Assembly: GCF_013167215.1 (NCBI RefSeq)
Contig: NZ_JABJWY010000034.1
Span: forward strand, 124,001 to 188,000
Origin: Sphingobacterium prati
Lineage (GTDB): Bacteria > Bacteroidota > Bacteroidia > Sphingobacteriales > Sphingobacteriaceae
DNA length: 64,000 nucleotides
Direction of reading: 5' to 3'
Part shown: positions 34,928-43,372 of the stretch, piece by piece
Numbering within the stretch: position 1 is the stretch's first letter
Layout of the letters: each line of letters starts with the position of its first letter
Translations under genes and position numbers: made by a program
The notes under the pieces: generated by a model
What the model saw: the letters and a program-made list of their open reading frames with translations, nothing else
Databases searched by the model: none
What the model was told of the DNA's origin: nothing

Positions 34928-36541
34928 TTAGCTACAAGGTATTTTCTTCTTACCAGCACCTATGCCTTTAATAATTGTACGGCCATCTACAAGTTGAGTT
35001 ACTTTAACTGTATTATTTTGTGTGCTTCCCCAAGGAAAAGTATTGAAGGCATTACCATTAACCAATACAAGTTCATATAACGGTCCGCCATTGATCTTGC
35101 TGCCAAACATGGTCACTTTGCCTGTTCTGCTGATCACGAGCTTGATCAATGGATTAGCGGCCGTTCCTTGCATATTATAGACTTGATCAATTCTCTTGCC
35201 TGTTTGCACGTTTGTTCCCGCATATTTACTTCCGTCAAGGAATTGGATATTCTGTGCTGAAGATGCCCCAACTTCAAATTGGATTTCATTCTTCGCCAAT
35301 TTCACACCATTAATTTCCATATTGAAAGCATTGTCCAGCTCGGTGATATCAAACACAAACCCGTAGTCTGCAGCAGGGGCAGTGAAGTTTTTGGAGATTG
35401 TGGTACCATTTCTATAAAATACCCCGTCAACCCGGATTCCGGTTTTGCCACCAACCGTTACTGCGGGATAGCTCCAGTTTAATCCATCACTAGTCACATC
35501 TTGTGTACAAGTTTTGAAATTAAGCTTCAGATCATATTTCTGTCCGGGATTGATATTTACATTTGGGATAGTCACGTTTGACTTGGTCTCGCCGTCGATG
35601 GTTAAGCTCCCCAATTTTAAGGTTCCTGCATTTGTTGCGGGGTGGATCAATAGGGAAGGAGTGCTGACTACCGTACGTAACCCTATCCCCAAAGCAGGAA
35701 ATTGCGCAAGTACACCAGCATCATTTAATCCATTGTATGTAAGCGCTTCATCCGAAAGTTTTAGGTTAGCAGATAAATGACTTGGTTTAAATACCGCATT
35801 TTCAATTTTGGTAATGGCACCAGTCATATTCGCATCCATTGTCAACGTTGTTGTGATTTGACTGAAGCGGTGTTTTAAAACAACGTTTAAGTTGTTCACT
35901 CCACTGTTTAGTTTCAACTTGCTTGCAAAATACATCAAATCGCCACTGATATTGTTAAGACTCGCTGTTGTTAATGTACCTTGGCTATTGATACTTGGCA
36001 CCGTACTTGTGCTATTTGTCGAATAGGCAATAAAAGTATACGTTTTTCCGGCATCAAGAACAATACCTTCGGAAACTGCTTCTCCGCCATAACTATACGT
36101 TTTCTCAGTAACGTAATTGCCTTGTTCATCATAAACAACAACTTTGTATTTCACACCGGCATCCAAAGGTTTTTCAGTCACCTGAGGTGTTGTAGCTGTG
36201 GTACTTGATGAAGCGACCAATCCCTTTTTAACTGCTGCAGCCGAGCTGTTTGTCAGTACAACATCGATGGAAGTGCCATTGCCGAAAGGAACCGTCATTT
36301 CCTGTACCTCGGAAGCGTCCCTTGCAGCGGAAGCGTTAACGGAACCTTGCTTTTGTCCTACAGCGTTGCCTTCGCCTTCAATATAAGCCGCAACCCCCTG
36401 TAGATTGATCTTGACCATCGTTTGTTCAGCCGCGATTGTGTTTTCATCACTCTTTTTACAAGAATAAAGAGTCGAAGCAACCATTATAATGCATCCCAGC
36501 ATTATAAAATTTTTAAGATTGCGGTAATGTTTCATTTTCAT
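34928..36541 (-). CDS. Fimbrillin-family (Mfa1-like) surface lipoprotein
   Basis: About 537 residues from the internal ATG at 36541; an ATG at 36553 is also possible. A signal sequence ends in the lipobox STLYSC, giving a lipoprotein. The mature part shows the fimbrillin pattern: KINLQGVAAYI, LDAGVKYKVVVYDEQGNYV, GKTYTFIAYSTNS, GDLMYFASKLKLN and VVLKHRFSQITTTL. Probably a surface or minor pilus component; no accessory usher-like gene is in the window. The 55-residue peptide gene follows. Confidence 0.83.
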   Translation of the reverse strand: MKMKHYRNLKNFIMLGCIIMVASTLYSCKKSDENTIAAEQTMVKINLQGVAAYIEGEGNAVGQKQGSVNASAARDASEVQEMTVPFGNGTSIDVVLTNSSAAAVKKGLVASSSTTATTPQVTEKPLDAGVKYKVVVYDEQGNYVTEKTYSYGGEAVSEGIVLDAGKTYTFIAYSTNSTSTVPSINSQGTLTTASLNNISGDLMYFASKLKLNSGVNNLNVVLKHRFSQITTTLTMDANMTGAITKIENAVFKPSHLSANLKLSDEALTYNGLNDAGVLAQFPALGIGLRTVVSTPSLLIHPATNAGTLKLGSLTIDGETKSNVTIPNVNINPGQKYDLKLNFKTCTQDVTSDGLNWSYPAVTVGGKTGIRVDGVFYRNGTTISKNFTAPAADYGFVFDITELDNAFNMEINGVKLAKNEIQFEVGASSAQNIQFLDGSKYAGTNVQTGKRIDQVYNMQGTAANPLIKLVISRTGKVTMFGSKINGGPLYELVLVNGNAFNTFPWGSTQNNTVKVTQLVDGRTIIKGIGAGKKKIPCS

Positions 36542-36553
36542 GTTAGTAGACAT

Positions 36554-37190
36554 TTTGATTTTACTTCGTTTCTAATGATTTTTAATGAATTGTTGTTTTA
36601 TTATTATTAATTTATCAACATAATTAATATTAACAAGTGAAATATCTCATACGGTGCTAATAAGTGCCGAAATTTATTTTTGCAATTATATACACAACAA
36701 TTAGCTTAACCACTATTATTTTCAATAAGTATTTTTTACTGTAGAGAAAGTTCTACAGATTAACAACAATGTTTAAACATTAGTTTTTAGCACAAATAAA
36801 GGATTATTTATTGTTTCATTTAAAATTTTATTGGAATATAACTTTCGTATAAATTAATTATCTGATTTACTATTTGGAGATAGCGCGCGTCGAAAGGATA
36901 TGAGGATACAGTCGAAAAATAATTCAGGACTTTCAAAAATCGGATAACGCACGGAGGTCATCTATAGTTATGTACCAGACCATAATGCGTACAATCTTGA
37001 TATATCAATTCAAAGCTTTAAAATGAAAAACTGTCCTTAATTTCATGAAGGTGATTTTGTAATCAGGCGCCAATTCTAAGCCATAAGAGTAATAGGTGTT
37101 TAATTGTAGGTGAAGGCAGTGTATCCTCTGCTTTTCGTTCAATTTAACGGTGCAATTATTGTCAAAAAATAAATTTTTAAAATATTTTTC
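36554..37190. other. Long AT-rich divergent intergenic region
   Basis: About 640 nt between the fimbrillin gene (minus) and the metal operon (plus). It must hold the fimbrillin promoter. No tRNA, terminator or recognised gene; a plus-strand stretch near 36950-37040 has a short open frame (RTEVIYSYVPDHNAYNLDIS) without family match, possibly a decayed remnant. Confidence 0.5.
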
Positions 37191-37198
37191 TAAATTTG
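37191..37198 (+). promoter_or_regulatory. -7 box immediately before the DUF6660 gene
   Basis: TAAATTTG fits TAnnTTTG and lies only 8 nt from the ATG at 37206. If it drives transcription from a start about 7 nt downstream, the mRNA would be nearly leaderless. The candidate -33 TTG at 37159 is spaced further than usual. Confidence 0.4.
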
Positions 37199-37205
37199 TA
37201 TAACA

Positions 37206-37535
37206 ATGCGGTTAACTGTTATCATACTGACCACCTATATTTTGGGACTTTCCTTTTTCCCATGCAGTGATGCGAACATTCGCACCGGTGGAATAGCTAT
37301 GGAAACACAATTAAACGAGCCTCATCATCATAGTGATGAGAATACAGATGCCTGTTCAATTTTTTGCTATTGCAACTGCTGTAGCGGAAACATTACGGCA
37401 TTTGAATACCAATTGCCTAAAATTGCAGGTATTCCGATTTCGATTTATTTTAACAATCGTATACCGGTTCTGGACACACCTATTCTTTCTAACTACTTCG
37501 GAACTATCTGGCAGCCGCCCAAGGTAAATGCTTAA
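37206..37535 (+). CDS. DUF6660-like Cys/His-rich exported protein
   Basis: 109 residues. An N-terminal hydrophobic signal (LTVIILTTYILGLSFFPCSD) precedes a short metal-ligand-rich part: HHHSDENTDACSIFCYCNCC. The closing segment ILSNYFGTIWQPPKVNA is typical of the small proteins found first in Bacteroidota CzcA/CusA operons (DUF6660). It lies about 150 nt upstream of the RND gene. Probably periplasmic, with a metal-binding or sensing role (inference). Confidence 0.8.
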   Translation: MRLTVIILTTYILGLSFFPCSDANIRTGGIAMETQLNEPHHHSDENTDACSIFCYCNCCSGNITAFEYQLPKIAGIPISIYFNNRIPVLDTPILSNYFGTIWQPPKVNA

Positions 37536-37685
37536 TTTCAATTTTTAATAACTGCACGTTAAAATCATTGGAAAAATCCGCTTCTCCAATGAATGTTAGC
37601 GGGTAATATTTAGCTGTGGCATTTATTGTTGCAAGGAAATAAGCTATTTTATATAGCTATTATTTAAGCATTAATCAAATATATT

Positions 37686-40600
37686 GTGTTAGATAGTATA
37701 ATTAAATTTAGCATCAAGAATAAGATCATTATTGTCTTAATGACTTTATTACTTATTATCTGGGGCGGCTGGAGCGCAACAAAACTACCGATAGATGCAG
37801 TTCCTGACATCACCAACAATCAAGTTCAAATATTTACTTCTTGTCCAACCTTGGCAGGGCAGGAAGTCGAACAATTAGTTACTTTCCCAATTGAACAAAG
37901 TATCGCTACGGTACCAAAAATTGAGGAAATCAGAAGTATATCCCGTTTTGGGCTCTCGGTAATTACTGTCGTCTTTCAAGAGGATGTAGACATTTACTTT
38001 GCACGGCAGCTCATCAGTGAACGTCTAAAAGAGGCTGTAGACCAAATTCCGCAAGGTATCGGTAAACCCGAACTAGCTCCCGTTAGTACGGGTTTGGGAG
38101 AGGTCTATCAATATATCATTCACCCCAAAAAAGGCAGCGAAAGCAAGTATAATGCAAAGGATCTACGGACCATGCAAGACTGGATCGTTGCGCGCCAGCT
38201 TTACGGTACACCCGGTATCGCTGAGGTCAATAGCTTTGGTGGTGAATTGAAACAATATGAGGTCGCTGTTGACCCTAATCGTCTTAAGGCGATGAATATC
38301 ACCATTCCGGAAATTTTTACTGCATTGGAGAAAAATAATCAGAATACCGGTGGTGCTTATATCGACAAAAAACCGAACGCATACTTCATTCGTGGCATTG
38401 GACTGGCTACGTCGCTGGAGGATGTGAAGAATATCGCGATTAAAAAAACCGGTGCTGTACCTGTTTATGTCAAAGATGTGGCCGATGTACGTTTTGGACA
38501 TGCAGTCAGGTACGGTGCCCTGACATATAATGGGGAAGTGGATGCCGTGGGTGGTGTAGTGATGATGCTGAAGGGTGAGAATAGCAATGAAGTGGTCAAG
38601 CGTGTAAAAGAGAAGCTCCCTACGATCCAAAAATCCCTACCCAATGATGTGGTGATCGAACCCTACCTGGACCGTACGGATCTTGTTGGTCGTGCAATAG
38701 GTACTGTTGAGAAGAACTTAATCGAGGGAGCGCTGATCGTTATATTTGTATTGGTGCTGTTTTTGGGTAACCTCCGTGCGGGGCTTATCGTTGCCTCAGC
38801 CATTCCATTATCCCTGCTCTTTGCTTTGGGATTGATGAATGTTTTTGGTGTGAGTGCCAATTTAATGAGTCTAGGTGCGATAGACTTTGGTCTTATTGTC
38901 GATGGCGCGGTAATTATTGTGGAAGCTACACTCCACCATCTTGGCCTGCGCAAGTCTACTGAGAAACTGTCACAATCGGAAATGGATCATGAGGTATTCG
39001 AATCTGCTTCAAAAATCCGGACCAGTGCAGCATTTGGTGAGATCATTATTCTGATTGTTTATATTCCAATCCTGACATTGGTCGGGGTGGAAGGCAAGAT
39101 GTTCCGCCCGATGGCACAGACAGTAGGTTTTGCGATCTTTGGCGCATTGATTCTCTCGCTGACATACATTCCAATGATGTGTGCCCTGTTTTTACCTAAA
39201 AAGCATCATGACAAGAAAACGTTCAGCGACCGTTTTATCGAAAAACTTCAGCGCATCTATGCGCCTTTATTGCAGAAAGCTATCCGTTTCAAGTATATTA
39301 TTGTCAGCTTGACTATCGCTTTCTTTGCGATATCTGTCTTCTTCTTTAAAAATATGGGCGGAGAGTTTATCCCGCAGTTACAGGAAGGGGATTATGCCTT
39401 TCACTGTATATTGCCACAAGGGAGTTCGCTTTCACAAAGTATAGAAACTTCGATGCAGGCTTCCCGTATCATTAAAGAGTTTGACGAAGTAAAAATGGTT
39501 GTTGGCAAAACCGGAGCGGCGGAAGTACCGACGGATCCTATGCCACCGGAAGCGACCGATTTGATGGTGGTACTGAAACCCCAGAAGGAATGGAAATCCG
39601 GCCGAAGTTATAATGAACTCGGAGCAGCGATCCTTGAAAAACTGGAAGTTATCCCCGGTGTCTTCTTTGAAAAGAACCAGCCGATACAGATGCGATTCAA
39701 TGAGTTAATGACAGGAATCCGTCAAGATGTTGCCGTGAAGATTTTCGGTGAGAATATTGATTCTCTGGCATCTTATGCGAATATCGTGGCAGCACAGATT
39801 CAGTCCGTTAAAGGTGCTACTTCCCCGCAGGTGGAGCGAGTATCGGGGCTGCCGCAGATCAATATCGTATATGACCGTACACGCATTGCCAATTACGGTC
39901 TTACGATTCAAGATGTCAATGACGTGGTAAGTACGGCTTTCGCTGGTCGCAGTACTGGACAGATTTATGAAAATGAACGTCGTTTTGATTTGGTTGTTCG
40001 TTTGGATACGACACACCGCAATAGTATAGACGATGTACGCAATCTCATGATTCCAACTGATACAGGTATTCAGATTCCATTGTCGCAGGTAGCGGCCATT
40101 GATTATAAACTTGGCCCCGCGCAGATCAGTAGAGAAGCTGGAAAGCGGCGGATCGTCATTGGCTTCAATGTATCAGGAAGAGATGTGGAGAGTGTGGTCA
40201 AAGATATCCAACAACAGCTGTCGACCAAAGTGAAATTGCCTGCGGGTTATTATTTCACCTATGGGGGGCAGTTTGAAAACTTACAGAAAGCGAGCGCTCG
40301 TCTGATGATTGCAGTGCCTGTTTCCCTCTTGCTAATCTTTATGCTATTGTATTTCACATTCCATTCCATTAAGCAGGCGGCGCTGATCTTTACGGCCATT
40401 CCAATGAGTGCAATTGGTGGTGTTTTTGCCCTGATGCTCCGCGGTATGCCTTTCAGTATCAGTGCCGGAATCGGTTTTATTGCTTTGTTTGGCGTTGCTG
40501 TACTAAATGGTATTGTACTGATCGGGACTTTCAACCAACTGAAGAAGGAAGGTATGGATGATATTTTTCAGCGCGTGAAGGAGGGAACATTGACAAGGTT

Positions 40601-42017
40601 GCGCCCTGTATTGATGACCGCTACTGTCGCGTCGCTGGGTTTTCTACCCATGGCCATCAGTACGAGTGCTGGAGCGGAAGTTCAAAAACCGTTAGCGACG
40701 GTTGTTATTGGGGGACTGGTGACAGCAACGTTCTTAACGTTGTTTGTACTGCCTTTGCTGTATATTATTTTTAACTCAAAACTGAATATGAAAAAAGGAA
40801 ATGCAGGTAAGACCATTACGACGATATTGGTTTTCCTATTTTCTGCCACTGGATTTAAGGCATTTTCACAGGAACGGATCGGGATTGACAACGCAATCGG
40901 TATGGCATTGAAGAGCAATCGCCAATTTCAGGTCAATGAGGCCGAAATAACCGGAGCAAGTTATAATGTCAAAACCGCGAATGAAATCCCCAAGACGGGT
41001 GTTTTTGTGGAGAATGAAGATTACCGACCCAGCGATAAGACAGGGATCATGAAAATCGGTATCACGCAGAGCATCGCGTGGCCGGGACTCTATTCGGCAC
41101 GTAAGGAATATTTTAAGCAGCAGCTAAAATACGCCAATCTGAATACCGAAGTACTCAATGCGAATATCAAGAAAGATGTGCGCACGGCATATTATCAGCT
41201 CTGGTATCTTCAAGATAGACAGAAGCTCTATGTGGAGTTGGACAGTATCTACTCGGCAATGTTTAAGGCGACTGAATTACGTTTTAAAACCGGAGATGTC
41301 GCAGCATTGGATAAAATTGCGGCGGAGGCGAAATTACGGGAGTTACAGGCTCAATTGGTTCAAAACAAGAAAAATATGTTGGTTCAGCAGCAGCAATTGA
41401 TGATGCTTCTCAACCGCAATGAATGGATATTACCTGTAGAGCAATCGCTGGAAAAGATAAAAATGGACGTGGATGTACAAAATCCGTCGGTTGATGCCTC
41501 GCATCCTGTTTTAGCTTTGCAACAACAGAATGTCAATATTGCATCCTCCAATATTGTGGTACAGAAAAATACAAATAAGCCTGAATTTTCGGGAAGATTC
41601 TTTTCGCAGCGCCTTTGGGGGGCAAAAGATCCTTTTACGGGCTTCTCGGTGTCGGCATCATTTCCTGTATTTGGCCTGGGTGCTTATAAAAGCAAGGTAA
41701 AAGCTGCAAATGCGGAAATGGAGGTGCAACAAAGACAACTGGAATATGATACACAAGTTTTTCAGACGAATAAGGTGAATGCATTGGCTGATATCGAGAA
41801 AAATGCTGCTTTATTGCAGTTCTATGAATCTGCAGGCCTCAAGCAAGCTGACGCCATCATCAAAGCCGCAAGTCTTGGGTACAGAACCGGTGAAATAAGT
41901 TTTGCGGAGATGAGCCAGTTCTTAAGCCAGGCGATCGGTATCAGACAGAACTATTTAGACGTGCTCAATCAATATAATCAATCGGCAATCCAATACAATT
42001 ACTTCAATAATAAATAA
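37686..42017 (+). CDS. CusA/CzcA-type heavy-metal RND transporter fused to a TolC-like outer-membrane factor
   Basis: 1443 residues, against about 1040 for a normal RND pump. Residues 1-1030 are the HME-RND pump; the TM4 motif DFGLIVDGAVIIVEA contains the three acids (D-x5-D-x6-E spacing) seen in CzcA-type divalent-cation pumps. After the last membrane helix, Met1035 (nt 40788) begins a signal-like stretch KTITTILVFLFSATGFKAFS, followed by a TolC-like coiled-coil channel domain with two repeats (AIGMALKSNRQF, ALQQQNVNIASSN). The start is GTG at 37686. Fusions of pump and channel occur in Bacteroidota. It expels Zn, Co, Cd or Cu from the periplasm. Confidence 0.94.
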   Translation: MLDSIIKFSIKNKIIIVLMTLLLIIWGGWSATKLPIDAVPDITNNQVQIFTSCPTLAGQEVEQLVTFPIEQSIATVPKIEEIRSISRFGLSVITVVFQEDVDIYFARQLISERLKEAVDQIPQGIGKPELAPVSTGLGEVYQYIIHPKKGSESKYNAKDLRTMQDWIVARQLYGTPGIAEVNSFGGELKQYEVAVDPNRLKAMNITIPEIFTALEKNNQNTGGAYIDKKPNAYFIRGIGLATSLEDVKNIAIKKTGAVPVYVKDVADVRFGHAVRYGALTYNGEVDAVGGVVMMLKGENSNEVVKRVKEKLPTIQKSLPNDVVIEPYLDRTDLVGRAIGTVEKNLIEGALIVIFVLVLFLGNLRAGLIVASAIPLSLLFALGLMNVFGVSANLMSLGAIDFGLIVDGAVIIVEATLHHLGLRKSTEKLSQSEMDHEVFESASKIRTSAAFGEIIILIVYIPILTLVGVEGKMFRPMAQTVGFAIFGALILSLTYIPMMCALFLPKKHHDKKTFSDRFIEKLQRIYAPLLQKAIRFKYIIVSLTIAFFAISVFFFKNMGGEFIPQLQEGDYAFHCILPQGSSLSQSIETSMQASRIIKEFDEVKMVVGKTGAAEVPTDPMPPEATDLMVVLKPQKEWKSGRSYNELGAAILEKLEVIPGVFFEKNQPIQMRFNELMTGIRQDVAVKIFGENIDSLASYANIVAAQIQSVKGATSPQVERVSGLPQINIVYDRTRIANYGLTIQDVNDVVSTAFAGRSTGQIYENERRFDLVVRLDTTHRNSIDDVRNLMIPTDTGIQIPLSQVAAIDYKLGPAQISREAGKRRIVIGFNVSGRDVESVVKDIQQQLSTKVKLPAGYYFTYGGQFENLQKASARLMIAVPVSLLLIFMLLYFTFHSIKQAALIFTAIPMSAIGGVFALMLRGMPFSISAGIGFIALFGVAVLNGIVLIGTFNQLKKEGMDDIFQRVKEGTLTRLRPVLMTATVASLGFLPMAISTSAGAEVQKPLATVVIGGLVTATFLTLFVLPLLYIIFNSKLNMKKGNAGKTITTILVFLFSATGFKAFSQERIGIDNAIGMALKSNRQFQVNEAEITGASYNVKTANEIPKTGVFVENEDYRPSDKTGIMKIGITQSIAWPGLYSARKEYFKQQLKYANLNTEVLNANIKKDVRTAYYQLWYLQDRQKLYVELDSIYSAMFKATELRFKTGDVAALDKIAAEAKLRELQAQLVQNKKNMLVQQQQLMMLLNRNEWILPVEQSLEKIKMDVDVQNPSVDASHPVLALQQQNVNIASSNIVVQKNTNKPEFSGRFFSQRLWGAKDPFTGFSVSASFPVFGLGAYKSKVKAANAEMEVQQRQLEYDTQVFQTNKVNALADIEKNAALLQFYESAGLKQADAIIKAASLGYRTGEISFAEMSQFLSQAIGIRQNYLDVLNQYNQSAIQYNYFNNK

Positions 42018-42024
42018 GTCAACA

Positions 42025-43335
42025 ATGAGAGTTATCATAAAAATATTTTTTGCACTAGCGATTACAACAGTTTCATATAGCTGCGGATCAGATTCAAAAG
42101 GTGCTGGCGATGCCAAGAAGGAGGAAGAGAAAGGTGCTGTCGAAGAAAGCCATGAGGAAGGACCAGTGACAGTAGCAGCATTGAGTGAACAACAGATAAA
42201 GGCTGTAGGTATTGCTTTTGGAACTATAGAGGAAAAGGAGCTGACAGCGACGATCAAAGCCAATGGTCTCCTCAGTGTTCCCAATAACAACAAAGCCAAT
42301 GCGACAACTTTGTATGGTGGTGTAATTAAGACTTTAAATGTGCAACTAGGTGACATCGTGCGCAAAGGCCAGGTTATAGCAACCATTACGAATCCGCAAT
42401 TTATTCAGATTCAGGAAGAATATGTCGCTCTGGCGAGCAAAATTACGCTTGCAGAACAGGAGATGGCAAGACAGCAAGAGCTCAATGAGGGCAACGCAGG
42501 AGCAAGAAAAAATTTGCAGTCTGCGACGGCAGATTTCAATAGCCTTCGCGCCAGAAAGGCATCGCTGCAGCAGCAGATTCAACTGATGGGCATCAATCCC
42601 AACACTGTGAGCCTTTCAAATTTACGGGCTTCGCTTGTGGTGACAAGTCCGATTAACGGTACTGTGAGTAATGTCTTTGCCAAGATAGGTAGTTATGTGG
42701 ATGTTTCATCGCCGGTTATTGAGATTATAGATAATAGTCTATTGCACCTTGATCTTCAGGTTTTTGAAAAAGACCTTCCTATGATCAAAATCGGGCAGAT
42801 CATTAATTTTCAGTTGACAAACAACCCTGATAAAACTTACTCGGCCAAAGTATTTACGATAGGATCGTCTTTTGAAAATGACAGTAAAACGATTGCTGTT
42901 CATAGTACTGTGATCGGTAGCAAGGTTGGTCTGATAGACGGGATGAATATTACAGGGATGATCGGGATCAATAATGTGACCACTCCGGCGGTTCCGAATG
43001 ACGCAATTGTGGAAGCGGATGGTAAGTTCTACATTTTCGTAGAAACAAGCAAGCAGGCCGAAGAGCATGAAGAAGGACACGATGATCATGGACATGCGCA
43101 TGATGAGGGTGAGGCGAAGCACGAACATAAAAATGAATCAGAAGCTGCTAAACATGCAACTGAACAGGGTAAGAATGTGAATTTTGAGAAAATTGAAATT
43201 CAAAAAGGTGTTTCAGCATTGGGATATACAGCAATTACACCAGTACAGGAAATTCCTGCGCAAACCAGAATCGTTGTGAAAGGAGCATTTTTTATCAATG
43301 CCAAAATGAGCAATACAGGTGGGCATGAACATTAA
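42025..43335 (+). CDS. RND efflux periplasmic adaptor (CusB/CzcB family) lipoprotein
   Basis: 436 residues. A leader ends VSYSC, a lipobox. The adaptor core shows the split barrel-sandwich: GGVIKTLNVQLGDIVRKGQV near residue 100, a long alpha-hairpin (residues 125-190) and LVVTSPINGTVSNVFAKIGS. A His/Glu-rich insert (EEGHDDHGHAHDEGEAKHEH) lies near the C-terminus and could bind metal. Starts 8 nt after the RND-OMF gene, so same operon. It links pump and channel domains and may hand over metal. Confidence 0.94.
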   Translation: MRVIIKIFFALAITTVSYSCGSDSKGAGDAKKEEEKGAVEESHEEGPVTVAALSEQQIKAVGIAFGTIEEKELTATIKANGLLSVPNNNKANATTLYGGVIKTLNVQLGDIVRKGQVIATITNPQFIQIQEEYVALASKITLAEQEMARQQELNEGNAGARKNLQSATADFNSLRARKASLQQQIQLMGINPNTVSLSNLRASLVVTSPINGTVSNVFAKIGSYVDVSSPVIEIIDNSLLHLDLQVFEKDLPMIKIGQIINFQLTNNPDKTYSAKVFTIGSSFENDSKTIAVHSTVIGSKVGLIDGMNITGMIGINNVTTPAVPNDAIVEADGKFYIFVETSKQAEEHEEGHDDHGHAHDEGEAKHEHKNESEAAKHATEQGKNVNFEKIEIQKGVSALGYTAITPVQEIPAQTRIVVKGAFFINAKMSNTGGHEH

Positions 43336-43372
43336 TTAGTAGCATTTGTTCACGAAGTAATCATGATAGGGT

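Noticed and set aside
39705..40016. Antisense frames inside the RND pump gene, and similar ones inside GlgX, TreZ and the fimbrillin gene
   Set aside because: Shadows of strong coding sequence on the opposite strand; no start-site or family support.
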